Shown one piece after another: positions 17,863 through 26,401 of a stretch of 64,000 nt of DNA. The translations under genes were made by a program, and so were the position numbers. Each line of letters opens with the position of its first letter. Positions within the stretch are counted from its first letter, which is position 1. Under the pieces are notes generated by a model, which did no database searches, was not told the origin of the DNA, and worked only from the letters and a program-made list of their open reading frames with translations. Source of the DNA: JANQIO01 sp038746745 (lineage in GTDB: Bacteria; Pseudomonadota; Gammaproteobacteria; Pseudomonadales; Halieaceae); NCBI GenBank assembly GCA_038746745.1, contig JBCDKJ010000001.1, positions 1 through 64,000 on the forward strand. The letters are read 5' to 3'.

Positions 17863-18779
17863 AGCAGGTTGTTGATAGGGCGGTAGACGAAATTGGCCGC
17901 GTGCTGCTCGGCAAAGAACCTCAGATTCGCCTGGCGCTGTGTTGTCTGCTGGCGCGAGGGCATCTGCTTATTGAAGATTTGCCGGGTATGGGCAAAACCA
18001 CGCTTTCGCATGCGCTCGCGGACGTGCTGGGGTTGAGCTACAGCCGCATCCAGTTCACCAGCGATCTTCTGCCTGCCGATATTTTGGGTGTTGCGATATT
18101 TGACCAGCAGGCCAATGCCTTTACGTTTCACGAAGGTCCGGTGTTCTCGCAATTACTGTTGGCGGACGAGATCAATCGCACCACGCCACGGACCCAGAGT
18201 GCTCTGCTCGAAGCCATGGGCGAGGGCCAGGTGACCGTAGAAGGAGAGACGCGCCCGCTACCGGAACCGTTTTTCGTAATAGCCACGCAGAACCCAGTGC
18301 ATCAATCTGGCACGTACCCGCTCCCGGAGTCGCAGCTCGATCGCTTTCTGATGCGTATTGAGCTGGGCTATCCAGACCCCCGCGCAGAGCGGCAGATGTT
18401 CCAGCGTACTGTGACGGAAGGTGAGACAGCGGCTATTGCCGCGATCCTGAATACAGATGAGCTAGCCAACATTCAGCAGGGTGTGGACGAAGTACATGCA
18501 TCGGAGAACCTGCTGGACTACCTGCAGAGGCTGGTGGCACACACGCGAAACGCCCCGGAATTTGCTTACGGCCTGTCGCCACGGGGTGCGCTGGCACTGT
18601 TGCAGAGCGCTCGCACCTGGGCGTTGATGGAGGGGCGTAGCCATGTGGTTCCTGAAGATCTGCAGGCAGTACTGCCTGCCGTGGCAGGGCATCGCTTAGT
18701 GCCTACCGGAGATTTCGCCGGCGACAGCGGTGCGCTGGTGCGAGACCTTCTTCACACCGTAGACGTGATTGCCGCCTAG
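17859..18779 (+). CDS. MoxR-family AAA+ ATPase
   Basis: AAA+ chaperone-like ATPase of the MoxR family, which matures or activates partner proteins encoded nearby. The Walker A is LPGMGKTTLS near residue 42, Walker B is LLLADEIN near 98, and sensor and arginine-finger segments follow (IATQNP, PLPESQLDRF). The 306 residues are standard. GTG 17859 overlaps the metZ stop. It heads a three-gene MoxR-DUF58-transglutaminase unit. The substrate is unknown. Confidence 0.93.
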   Translation: MKQVVDRAVDEIGRVLLGKEPQIRLALCCLLARGHLLIEDLPGMGKTTLSHALADVLGLSYSRIQFTSDLLPADILGVAIFDQQANAFTFHEGPVFSQLLLADEINRTTPRTQSALLEAMGEGQVTVEGETRPLPEPFFVIATQNPVHQSGTYPLPESQLDRFLMRIELGYPDPRAERQMFQRTVTEGETAAIAAILNTDELANIQQGVDEVHASENLLDYLQRLVAHTRNAPEFAYGLSPRGALALLQSARTWALMEGRSHVVPEDLQAVLPAVAGHRLVPTGDFAGDSGALVRDLLHTVDVIAA

Positions 18780-18785
18780 GCCCGA

Positions 18786-19790
18786 ATGACAAGCATTGCC
18801 CAGCATTCGGGTTGGCAGCGCATGCGTCAGCGTGCGCGGACTCGCTGGCATCGATGGATCAACCGGCGGATTCCCCCGGCGAAAGCCGTCACCCTGGATC
18901 AGCGTCGAATATTTATCTTTCCCACCGGTATCGGTCTTTTCTTTCTGGTAACCCTGTTGGTGATGCTTATCGCTGCCATCAACTATCAGAACAACATGAG
19001 TTTTGCCCTGACCTTTCTATTGGCCAATCTGTTTGTGGTCACCGTGTGGCACACCTTTGCGAACCTGTATGGATTGACCATACATGCGGTACGCGCGACA
19101 CCCGTCTTTGCCGGGCAGCGTTCGGAATACGAGATTATGGTGTCGCGACCCAAGCGCTTGCATTACTTTGGTCTGCGGTTTCGCTGGGGCACGGATGAGG
19201 TCTTTGAAGTCAACCTGAAGGAGCGCGACGAAGCCCACGTGAAACTGTTTCTTCCTACGCAGAGCCGCGGCTGGCATCAACCCGGCCGGCTGCATCTGGA
19301 GACGGTGTATCCGCTGGGCCTGTTGAGAGCCTGGACCTGGTTGGACCTGGATCTCCATGCGTTGGTCTACCCCAGCCCGCTGCCCAGCGACGCGCTGGCC
19401 GGTGTGGCGACGGATCAGCCTGACGGCAGCGCGCAGCCTATTGTCGGCACAGACGATTTCTACGGGTTGCGCGATTACCAGAAGGGCGACTCTCTGCGTC
19501 ACGTGTTCTGGAAAAGTGTTGCTAAAGGTCAGCCTCTGCAAAGCAAGCAGTACGCGGCGTACGCTGATCGCAGCTTGTGGCTGGACTGGGCGCAATTTGA
19601 CGGTCTGCCGCCCGAGCAGCGACTGTCACATTTATGCTTCTGGGCGCTGGAATTCGAACGCAGCAATGACGAGTACGGCCTGCGTCTGCCGGGCGTGTCG
19701 ATAGAACCTGACCGGGGTGAGACACATAAACAACAAGTACTGAAAGAGCTGGCCCTGTGGGGCCGCGAGGCTAGCCTGCGTGAAGTTTGA
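18786..19790 (+). CDS. DUF58 domain membrane protein
   Basis: Predicted inner-membrane protein with two membrane spans at about residues 40-80 and a soluble domain carrying the DUF58 signature DDFYGLRDYQKGDSLRHV near residue 220, a von Willebrand-A-like fold in related proteins. DUF58 proteins are the constant partners of MoxR ATPases; function is not established. The gene begins 6 bp after the MoxR gene and overlaps the next gene by 11 bases. Confidence 0.88.
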   Translation: MTSIAQHSGWQRMRQRARTRWHRWINRRIPPAKAVTLDQRRIFIFPTGIGLFFLVTLLVMLIAAINYQNNMSFALTFLLANLFVVTVWHTFANLYGLTIHAVRATPVFAGQRSEYEIMVSRPKRLHYFGLRFRWGTDEVFEVNLKERDEAHVKLFLPTQSRGWHQPGRLHLETVYPLGLLRAWTWLDLDLHALVYPSPLPSDALAGVATDQPDGSAQPIVGTDDFYGLRDYQKGDSLRHVFWKSVAKGQPLQSKQYAAYADRSLWLDWAQFDGLPPEQRLSHLCFWALEFERSNDEYGLRLPGVSIEPDRGETHKQQVLKELALWGREASLREV

Positions 19791-21813
19791 CGAGCAGGTT
19801 CCCCGCAATGCGCTGGTCTGGATCATTGCGACCCAGTTCTTGGTATTGATGCCCCACTTGGGCAGGGTGCCGGTCTGGGTACCCTTTATCTATCTGTCCG
19901 CTGCGCTCTGGCGCACCATGGTCTACCGAGGCCGCTGGTCATTTCCAGGCGGTTGGACCAAATCGCTGCTGTCTGTGCTCTGCTTTGGCGGCATTCTGGC
20001 GAACTTCGGCACCGTAATTGGCCTCGAGCCCACGGTCGCGCTGCTGCTGATAGCTTATGCACTGAAGCTGGTAGAGCTGGCGAATCGGCGAGACGCCTAT
20101 ATGGTTGTTTTTATCGCCTACTTTACCTGTCTTACGGAATTTCTGTTTACGCAGGAGTTGCTGATCGTCGCGTACATTTTTGTGACGGTAATTATTAACA
20201 CTACCTGTCTGGTTGCCCTGCACCAGCCTGGACAAGATCGGTTTATCAAGCGATCTGTGCTGCGTGCCGGGGGTATGTTGCTGCAGTCGGTGCCGTTAAT
20301 GGTGCTGTTGTTCTTTGTATTTCCGCGCATTGGTCCGCTGTGGAATGTGCCGCTCAAGGCTCATACCGCGCGCACTGGCGTCAGCGACAATATGATGCCC
20401 GGCGACATTGCCAATCTTGGGCTTAACGACGATGTCGCGTTTCGCGTCAGTTTCGAAGGGCGGGTTCCGCCGCGCTCCCAGCTATACTGGCGTGGTCTGG
20501 TATTCAGCACTCTGGAAAACGGGGTCTGGCGCTCATTGCGCTGGAAAGATATACCTGGCAATGCGCGGCGCGCTGCCGAGCCCGAACTCGTGGGGGCTTA
20601 TTCTGACTACAGCGTCATTATGGAGCCCACACAGCAGAACTGGCTTTACGCACTGCGCTATGCAACGACCAGGGACCGCGGCATTGTATCGGTAAACGAT
20701 TTCCGGCTGGTGTCGCCGGTGGAGCTGCAGGATCAGCGCCGCTACGCGGTGCGCAGCTGGCTTGATGTGCCGCTGGAGCGCGAACTGAGTGACTGGCGGC
20801 TGGAAGTTGAGACAGGCCTGCCAGAAGAGGGCAATACGCGTACTCGAGAGTTGGCGCGACAAATGTTTGCCGCTGCCGGCGGCAACGCAAGACAGTTTGT
20901 CGATGACGTCTTGATTATGTTTCGAACCGAGGCTTTCTTCTACACGCTGCAGCCACCGCGCTTGCAGGGTTCGCGTATGGACCAGTTTCTGTTCGAAACT
21001 CGACGCGGTTTTTGCGAGCATTACGCCGCCGCTTTTACCTGGATGATGCGCTCGGCAGGTGTTCCTGCTCGGGTAGTGGTGGGGTACCAGGGCGGCGAGA
21101 TAAATCCGGTCAACGGTACCGTTATCGTTCACCAGTTCGATGCGCATGCCTGGACCGAAGTCTGGTTGTCTGGTGAGGGCTGGGTGCGCGTTGATCCTAC
21201 TGCGGCGATCGCACCGGACCGTATCGAGTTCGGTCTGGAGCAGGCGCTGGCAGAGGAGGGCAGCTTCCTCGCGGATACGCCACTCTCGCCACTGCGTTTC
21301 CGCAGCATAGACTGGATTAACAGCATTCGACTGCAGCTTGATGCGATCAACTATAGCTGGCAGGTTTTTGTGCTTGGTTACGACCGGGATTTTCAGGTCA
21401 ATTTTCTCAGCCGCTTTGTGGGTAATTTCACCCGCACTCAGCTCGTTATAGGGATCACCCTGATCTGGTGTCTGTTGCTGCTACCCGTGGCAGCGGTAAT
21501 GCTGTGGCGCTCTCGCGGACCCAGCCTGCGACCGGAAGACCGCGCCTACCTAGACTTCTGCAAGCGGCTGGAACGCCGCGGATTGGTCCGGCAGGTGGCA
21601 GAGGCTCCCTCAGTGTTTGCCGAGCGTGCCTGCGCGACATTCCCCGCTGCGGCTGAGGAGGTAATGGCCATTACCCAGGGCTACCAGCAGCTCGCCTTCG
21701 AGGCTAAGGTGGCCAGGGACGAGAGAGACGAGAGAGACGTAGGAGACGCGGGCGACGGCATAACGAGTCTGGCTGACCTGCGCCGCCGCGTTCGAAAGTT
21801 TACGCCGCGTTGA
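19780..21813 (+). CDS. TgpA-type transglutaminase-like membrane protein
   Basis: About five to six N-terminal membrane spans (residues 8-190), a periplasmic transglutaminase core, a further span near 550 and a short cytoplasmic tail. The catalytic triad is visible as C412 (RRGFCEHYAAAF), H456 (FDAHAWTEVW) and D472 (WVRVDPTA). It matches TgpA, an essential periplasmic protein in Pseudomonas aeruginosa. GTG 19780 lies inside the DUF58 gene. The tail ends in a charged 9-bp repeat array, and the last 14 bases overlap acnB tail to tail. Confidence 0.88.
   Translation: MKFDEQVPRNALVWIIATQFLVLMPHLGRVPVWVPFIYLSAALWRTMVYRGRWSFPGGWTKSLLSVLCFGGILANFGTVIGLEPTVALLLIAYALKLVELANRRDAYMVVFIAYFTCLTEFLFTQELLIVAYIFVTVIINTTCLVALHQPGQDRFIKRSVLRAGGMLLQSVPLMVLLFFVFPRIGPLWNVPLKAHTARTGVSDNMMPGDIANLGLNDDVAFRVSFEGRVPPRSQLYWRGLVFSTLENGVWRSLRWKDIPGNARRAAEPELVGAYSDYSVIMEPTQQNWLYALRYATTRDRGIVSVNDFRLVSPVELQDQRRYAVRSWLDVPLERELSDWRLEVETGLPEEGNTRTRELARQMFAAAGGNARQFVDDVLIMFRTEAFFYTLQPPRLQGSRMDQFLFETRRGFCEHYAAAFTWMMRSAGVPARVVVGYQGGEINPVNGTVIVHQFDAHAWTEVWLSGEGWVRVDPTAAIAPDRIEFGLEQALAEEGSFLADTPLSPLRFRSIDWINSIRLQLDAINYSWQVFVLGYDRDFQVNFLSRFVGNFTRTQLVIGITLIWCLLLLPVAAVMLWRSRGPSLRPEDRAYLDFCKRLERRGLVRQVAEAPSVFAERACATFPAAAEEVMAITQGYQQLAFEAKVARDERDERDVGDAGDGITSLADLRRRVRKFTPR
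21721..21756 (+). repeat. 9-bp tandem repeat at the end of the transglutaminase gene
   Basis: Two identical units GAGAGAGAC followed by GTAGGAGAC and GCGGGCGAC encode ERD-ERD-VGD-AGD. It is a low-complexity insertion in the cytoplasmic tail, just before the convergent overlap with acnB. Confidence 0.75.
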
Positions 21814-24418
21814 CCTCATCAATCTGCACAGAGGCGATGCGTTTGCCGTCGTCTGCGCGCTTCTGAAATTCTGCGATCTGGTCGAAGTTCATATAGCGAT
21901 AGATTTCACCAGCCATGGAGTCCAGCTCCGCTGCGTACTTCAGATATTCCTCTGGCGTCGGTAGTCGGCCCAGTATCGCGCCCACTGAGGCCAGCTCTGC
22001 TGAGGTTAAGTACACGTTAGCGCCATCGCCCAGGCGGTTGGGGAAGTTTCGGGTGGACGTTGACAGTACTGTACTGTTGGCAGCAACCCTGGCCTGATTG
22101 CCCATGCACAGTGAGCAGCCTGGCATTTCCGTGCGTGCGCCCGAACGGCCATAGATGCTGTAGTAGCCTTCTTCCATGAGCTGGTGCTCATCCATCTTGG
22201 TCGGCGGCACGATCCACATACGAGTGCTGATAGAGCCCGGGTGGGCTTCCAATAGCTTACCAGCGGCGCGGAAATGTCCAATGTTGGTCATGCAGCTCCC
22301 GATGAACACCTCATCCACATCATCACCGGCAACCTCGGACAGCAGGCGTGCATCGTCCGGATCGTTAGGTGCGCAGACGATAGGCTCCCGGATTTCAGAC
22401 ATATCGATCTCAATGACGGCCGTGTATTCAGCATCGGCATCAGCGCGCATCAGGCTGGGGTTCTCCAACCACTCTTCCATTTTACGAGCGCGACGCTCAA
22501 GGGTGCGTGCGTCACCGTAGCCGTCGGAAATCATAGAGCGCAGCAGCACGATGTTGGATCGTAAGTACTCGGCGACTGTCTCTTCTGAGAGGTCGATAGT
22601 ACAGCCCGCCGCAGACCGCTCAGCGGAGGCGTCCGACAGCTCAAAGGCCTGCTCCACAGTGAGATCCTTGAGGCCCTCAATCTCCAGAATGCGGCCTGAG
22701 AAAATGTTCTTTTTGCCTTTCTTCTCCACCGTCAGCAGGCCCTGCTGGATGGCGTAGTAGGGAATGGCGTGCACCAGATCCCGCAGCGTGATTCCCGGCT
22801 GTAGCTCGCCGCTGAAACGCACCAATACAGATTCCGGCATATCCAGCGGCATCACACCCGTGGCCGCAGCGAAGGCAACCAGGCCGGAACCCGCCGGGAA
22901 GGAGATGCCCATGGGGAAGCGCGTATGGGAGTCCCCACCGGTGCCAACGGTATCGGGCAGCAACATCCGGTTTAACCAGGAGTGAATAATTCCGTCACCG
23001 GGTCGCAGCGAAACGCCGCCGCGAGTCATGATGAAGTCAGGCAGATTGTGCTGTGTATCGATGTCGACCGGCTTCGGATAGGCCGCTGTGTGACAAAACG
23101 ACTGCATGGTCAGGTCAGCAGTAAAGCCCAGGCAGGCCAGGTCCTTGAGTTCATCGCGGGTCATGGGGCCTGTGGTGTCCTGGCTTCCCACCGTGGTCAT
23201 CCTGGGCTCGCAATAGGTGCCCGGTCGAACCCCGTCCATGCCGCAGGCCAAACCGACCATTTTCTGTGCCAGCGTAAAACCTCTGCCAGTGTCTGCTGGC
23301 TGTTCCGGAGTGCGGAACAGTTCGCTGGTGGGCAGGCCCAGGGACTCACGGGCTCGCTGGGTTAAGCCCCGGCCGATGATCAGGTTGATTCTTCCGCCGG
23401 CGCGGACTTCATCCAGCAGCACTTGTGATTTGAGTTCAAACTCACTGATCACTTTTCCGGCATCGTCCAGAATCTTGCCTTCGTAGGGGCGAACCTCAAT
23501 GATCTGCCCCATGTTGAGCTGATCCACATCGGCTTCGAAGACCAGAGCGCCAGCGTCTTCCATAGTGTTATAGAAGATAGGGGCGACCTTGCCACCAATG
23601 CAGATGCCGCCACTTTTTTTGTTGGGAACACCTGGGATCTCGTCGCCAAAAAACCACAGCACAGAATTCGTCGCGGACTTTCGAGAGGAGCCAGTCCCCA
23701 CAACGTCGCCGACAAAGGCGACCGGAAGCCCTTGTGCTTTGATATCCTTGATCTGCTGCATAGGTCCGGTGGTGCCGGGCGCATCAGGCTGCAGGCCGTC
23801 GCGTTCCATCTTGTACATGGCCAGCGCGTGCAGCGGTATGTCGGGCCGAGACCAGGCGTCCGGGGCGGGAGACAAGTCGTCGGTATTGGTCTCGCCAGTG
23901 ACTTTGAACACAACAAAGCGGCTGGACTCTTCGACCTCAGGGCGACTGGTAAACCACTCGCCGTCCGCCCATGATTGCATCACTGACTGGGCGTAGCTGT
24001 TGCCGGAGCGGGCCAGCTCTTCAACGTCATGAAAGGCGTCAAACATGAGTAGGGTGTGCTTTAACTGCTCCGCAGCCAGAGCAGCCAGCTTATCGTCGGC
24101 CAGTAAACCCACCAGAGTCTCAATGTTGTAGCCGCCTAGCATCTTGCCCAGCATCTTTACTGCGCTGGCACCGTCGATCAGTGGGCTGGTGACTTCGCCG
24201 CGAGCTATGGCAGATAAAAAGCCGGCTTTAACGTAGGCTGCTTCGTCTACACCGGGCGGCACGCGATCGCTGATCAGTCCCAGTAGCGTATCGTCTTCGC
24301 CGGCGGGCGGAGCCTTTAAAAGTTCTACAAGCTCGGCAACCTGCTCAGCGCTCAGTGGCTTGGGAGGTATCCCCAGATCGGCGCGTTCTGCAACGTGTTC
24401 ACGATAAGCTTCAAGCAC
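21800..24418 (-). CDS. acnB: aconitate hydratase B
   Basis: TCA-cycle aconitase of the AcnB type, interconverting citrate and isocitrate through an oxygen-sensitive [4Fe-4S] cluster. The 872 residues include the N-terminal HEAT-like domain, the swivel domain (GDVVGTGSSRKSATNS) and the cluster ligands in GSCMTNIGH and PGCSLCMGNQ. The start is GTG at 24418, supported by an AGGAG about 8 bases before it on the minus strand; no closer ATG fits. The 3' end overlaps the transglutaminase gene by 14 bp. Confidence 0.97.
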   Translation of the reverse strand: MLEAYREHVAERADLGIPPKPLSAEQVAELVELLKAPPAGEDDTLLGLISDRVPPGVDEAAYVKAGFLSAIARGEVTSPLIDGASAVKMLGKMLGGYNIETLVGLLADDKLAALAAEQLKHTLLMFDAFHDVEELARSGNSYAQSVMQSWADGEWFTSRPEVEESSRFVVFKVTGETNTDDLSPAPDAWSRPDIPLHALAMYKMERDGLQPDAPGTTGPMQQIKDIKAQGLPVAFVGDVVGTGSSRKSATNSVLWFFGDEIPGVPNKKSGGICIGGKVAPIFYNTMEDAGALVFEADVDQLNMGQIIEVRPYEGKILDDAGKVISEFELKSQVLLDEVRAGGRINLIIGRGLTQRARESLGLPTSELFRTPEQPADTGRGFTLAQKMVGLACGMDGVRPGTYCEPRMTTVGSQDTTGPMTRDELKDLACLGFTADLTMQSFCHTAAYPKPVDIDTQHNLPDFIMTRGGVSLRPGDGIIHSWLNRMLLPDTVGTGGDSHTRFPMGISFPAGSGLVAFAAATGVMPLDMPESVLVRFSGELQPGITLRDLVHAIPYYAIQQGLLTVEKKGKKNIFSGRILEIEGLKDLTVEQAFELSDASAERSAAGCTIDLSEETVAEYLRSNIVLLRSMISDGYGDARTLERRARKMEEWLENPSLMRADADAEYTAVIEIDMSEIREPIVCAPNDPDDARLLSEVAGDDVDEVFIGSCMTNIGHFRAAGKLLEAHPGSISTRMWIVPPTKMDEHQLMEEGYYSIYGRSGARTEMPGCSLCMGNQARVAANSTVLSTSTRNFPNRLGDGANVYLTSAELASVGAILGRLPTPEEYLKYAAELDSMAGEIYRYMNFDQIAEFQKRADDGKRIASVQIDEVNAA

Positions 24419-24469
24419 AGTAAAGGCTCCTAATACAGCGTAGATAACGGCGTGGAGTATAACTTATGG

Positions 24470-24492
24470 CCGGGTTTGCCGCACGAACCCGG
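24470..24492. promoter_or_regulatory. inverted repeat between acnB and the DUF1289 gene
   Basis: Perfect 7-bp arms CCGGGTT and AACCCGG with a 9-nt centre lie 52 bp upstream of acnB and 46 bp before the divergent gene. It could be an operator for either gene; no known site is recognised. Confidence 0.35.
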
Positions 24493-24537
24493 GACCTATA
24501 CTGTGCATTCACCGGGGTGATACCGTACACTGCGTCG

Positions 24538-24993
24538 ATGATAGATCAGCGCGCAAAAACACCCTGTATTGGTGTTTGTTCCACCGGTATTGGCGACCGC
24601 GTTTGTCGCGGCTGCAAGCGCTTCGCCCATGAGGTGATACAGTGGAATAGCTACTCCAGTGACGGCAAGGCACTGATCAACCAGCGTCTTTCTGATTTCC
24701 TGAGCCAGTGCACACGCAATAAGCTACTGGTGCTTGATGCAACACTGCTGGAACAACGTCTGCGCGAGCAACAGATCGCCTACAAGCCCCACCAGGATGC
24801 TTATTGCTGGGCGTACACGTTGATCAAAGCGGGTGGCAGTCAGATCGAAACACCAGAGGACTTTGGCCTGCAGATAGACGCCGAATTCCGAGATACACCC
24901 CTGGATGAACTGCGCAAAATCATTGACGAGGAGTTCTTCATCCTCTCTGAGGCATACTACGAGCGTTATGTAGGCCTCGGCGATATTGCCTGA
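24538..24993 (+). CDS. DUF1289 domain protein with C-terminal extension
   Basis: The N-terminal half is a DUF1289 domain with the conserved cysteine pattern PCIGVCSTGIGDRVCRGC (four cysteines within residues 9-29), possibly a small metal site. DUF1289 proteins are often only 60-90 residues; here about 90 extra, mostly helical and acidic residues follow with no family that I recognise. ATG 24538 is preferred because the domain begins at once; the frame is open further upstream. It sits 9 bp before miaE and is probably cotranscribed with it. Confidence 0.75.
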   Translation: MIDQRAKTPCIGVCSTGIGDRVCRGCKRFAHEVIQWNSYSSDGKALINQRLSDFLSQCTRNKLLVLDATLLEQRLREQQIAYKPHQDAYCWAYTLIKAGGSQIETPEDFGLQIDAEFRDTPLDELRKIIDEEFFILSEAYYERYVGLGDIA

Positions 24994-25002
24994 AAAGATC
25001 TG

Positions 25003-25659
25003 ATGAGACGGCCAGCGAGTCCCTCTGACATCCGTGAATGGTTGCAGCCGGTAGAGAGATTTTTGCTCTGCCCAACACCCCCAGAGTGGGTAGCCAGCGC
25101 CGCGAACAATCTGCCTGTGCTACTCATTGACCACGCCAACTGTGAGAAAAAGGCTGCGTCCACGGCGCTCAACCTGCTGTTTCGGTATACCGAAAATGAG
25201 GCGCTGCAACATAAAATGTCTCGTCTCGCTCGAGAAGAGCTCCGACATTACGAGCAGGTAATGGCGATAATGCGCAAACGCGGCGTCCGCTATGAGACCT
25301 TGACAGCATCCCGCTATGCGCAGGCTTTAATGGGGTGCGTGCGACGCGAAGAGCCGGGCAGGCTGATTGATACGCTGGTGGTAGGCGCTATCATCGAGGC
25401 GCGCTCCTGCGAACGGTTTGCAGCCCTGGCCCCCTGTCTTGATGCCGAATTAGCACTGTTCTACCAATCCCTGCTCAAGTCGGAGTCGCGCCACTTTCTG
25501 GACTATCTCAAACTGGCTGCGGCCGTGTGCGATGAAGACGAGCTATTGCGGCGGCAGGATCTTATGCTCAGTAAAGAGCAGGAATTGATTCAGGAGCCCG
25601 ACACCGAGCTCCGATTCCATAGTGGTATTCCACTTGAAGACGCGGCCGCAATTGCTTGA
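25003..25659 (+). CDS. miaE: tRNA 2-methylthio-N6-isopentenyladenosine hydroxylase
   Basis: Non-haem di-iron monooxygenase that hydroxylates ms2i6A37 in tRNA. The helical bundle has the expected iron ligands, including E48 (DHANCEKKA) and E79/H82 (EELRHYEQV), with the second pair in the region about ARSCERF and ESRHFLDY. The 218 residues fit the Pseudomonas-type MiaE. Oxygen dependence agrees with an aerobic organism. Confidence 0.92.
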   Translation: MRRPASPSDIREWLQPVERFLLCPTPPEWVASAANNLPVLLIDHANCEKKAASTALNLLFRYTENEALQHKMSRLAREELRHYEQVMAIMRKRGVRYETLTASRYAQALMGCVRREEPGRLIDTLVVGAIIEARSCERFAALAPCLDAELALFYQSLLKSESRHFLDYLKLAAAVCDEDELLRRQDLMLSKEQELIQEPDTELRFHSGIPLEDAAAIA

Positions 25660-25707
25660 AAATAAAGAAATAAATTCTGCTTAAGCTGCCAGGTTCCGAC
25701 AGATTGA

Positions 25708-26202
25708 TTATTCGCCAACGTCGACTGATTCTATAATCACATCTTCAACAGGCACGTCCTGATGCCCGGCCGCCGTCCCCGTCGCCACTTTGCGAATAGC
25801 ATCTACAACGTCCATACCTGCAGTCACTTTGCCAAACACGGCATAACCCCAGCCCTGGGCGTTGGGAGCCGTGTAGTTAAGAAAGGCATTATCAGCGACG
25901 TTGATAAAGAATTGGGCCGTCGCTGAGTGTGGGTCCATCGTGCGAGCCATCGCGATTGTGCCGGCGTCGTTTTTTAGCCCGTTATCGGCTTCATTCTGGA
26001 TGGGGCTGCCGGTCGTCTTTTGCGTCATGCCGGGTTCAAAGCCGCCGCCCTGAATCATAAAGCCGTCGATCACCCGATGAAAAATCGTACCGTTGTAGAA
26101 ACCATCCCGCACGTAATTCATAAAGTTCTCGCTGGTCGCAGGGGCGTTGTCAAAATCCAGTTCCAGCGTGATATCACCGTGATTGGTTTTGAGTGTGATC
26201 AT
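25708..26202 (-). CDS. ppiB: peptidyl-prolyl cis-trans isomerase, cyclophilin type
   Basis: Cytoplasmic cyclophilin that speeds proline isomerisation in folding proteins. There is no signal peptide, so PpiB rather than periplasmic PpiA. The 164-residue protein has the core motifs FHRVIDGFMIQGG and ATAQFFINVADN. It is divergent from glnS with a 199-bp promoter region between the two, and its 3' end faces miaE. Confidence 0.95.
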   Translation of the reverse strand: MITLKTNHGDITLELDFDNAPATSENFMNYVRDGFYNGTIFHRVIDGFMIQGGGFEPGMTQKTTGSPIQNEADNGLKNDAGTIAMARTMDPHSATAQFFINVADNAFLNYTAPNAQGWGYAVFGKVTAGMDVVDAIRKVATGTAAGHQDVPVEDVIIESVDVGE

Positions 26203-26325
26203 GGGGTAACTCCATCAGGTTGGTACTAACAGCTGGTCGGCACGCTTGCAGTCCTAACGACGCGCCCAGCGACAAAGCGCCGCATAATACGGCGTTTTCA
26301 CGGTGCAGGGAATCGCATTGTTCCC

Positions 26326-26331
26326 TATAAT
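26326..26331 (+). promoter_or_regulatory. candidate -10 element for glnS
   Basis: A perfect TATAAT lies 70 bp before the glnS start in the ppiB-glnS divergent region. No good TTGACA match was found at the right distance, so the promoter call is weak. Confidence 0.3.
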
Positions 26332-26401
26332 CGCGGCCTTTCAGCAAACTGCCCAAATCCGGCGCAGGTTGAGCACGGAAACAGCTTCGGCACCCCCTGG
26401 C

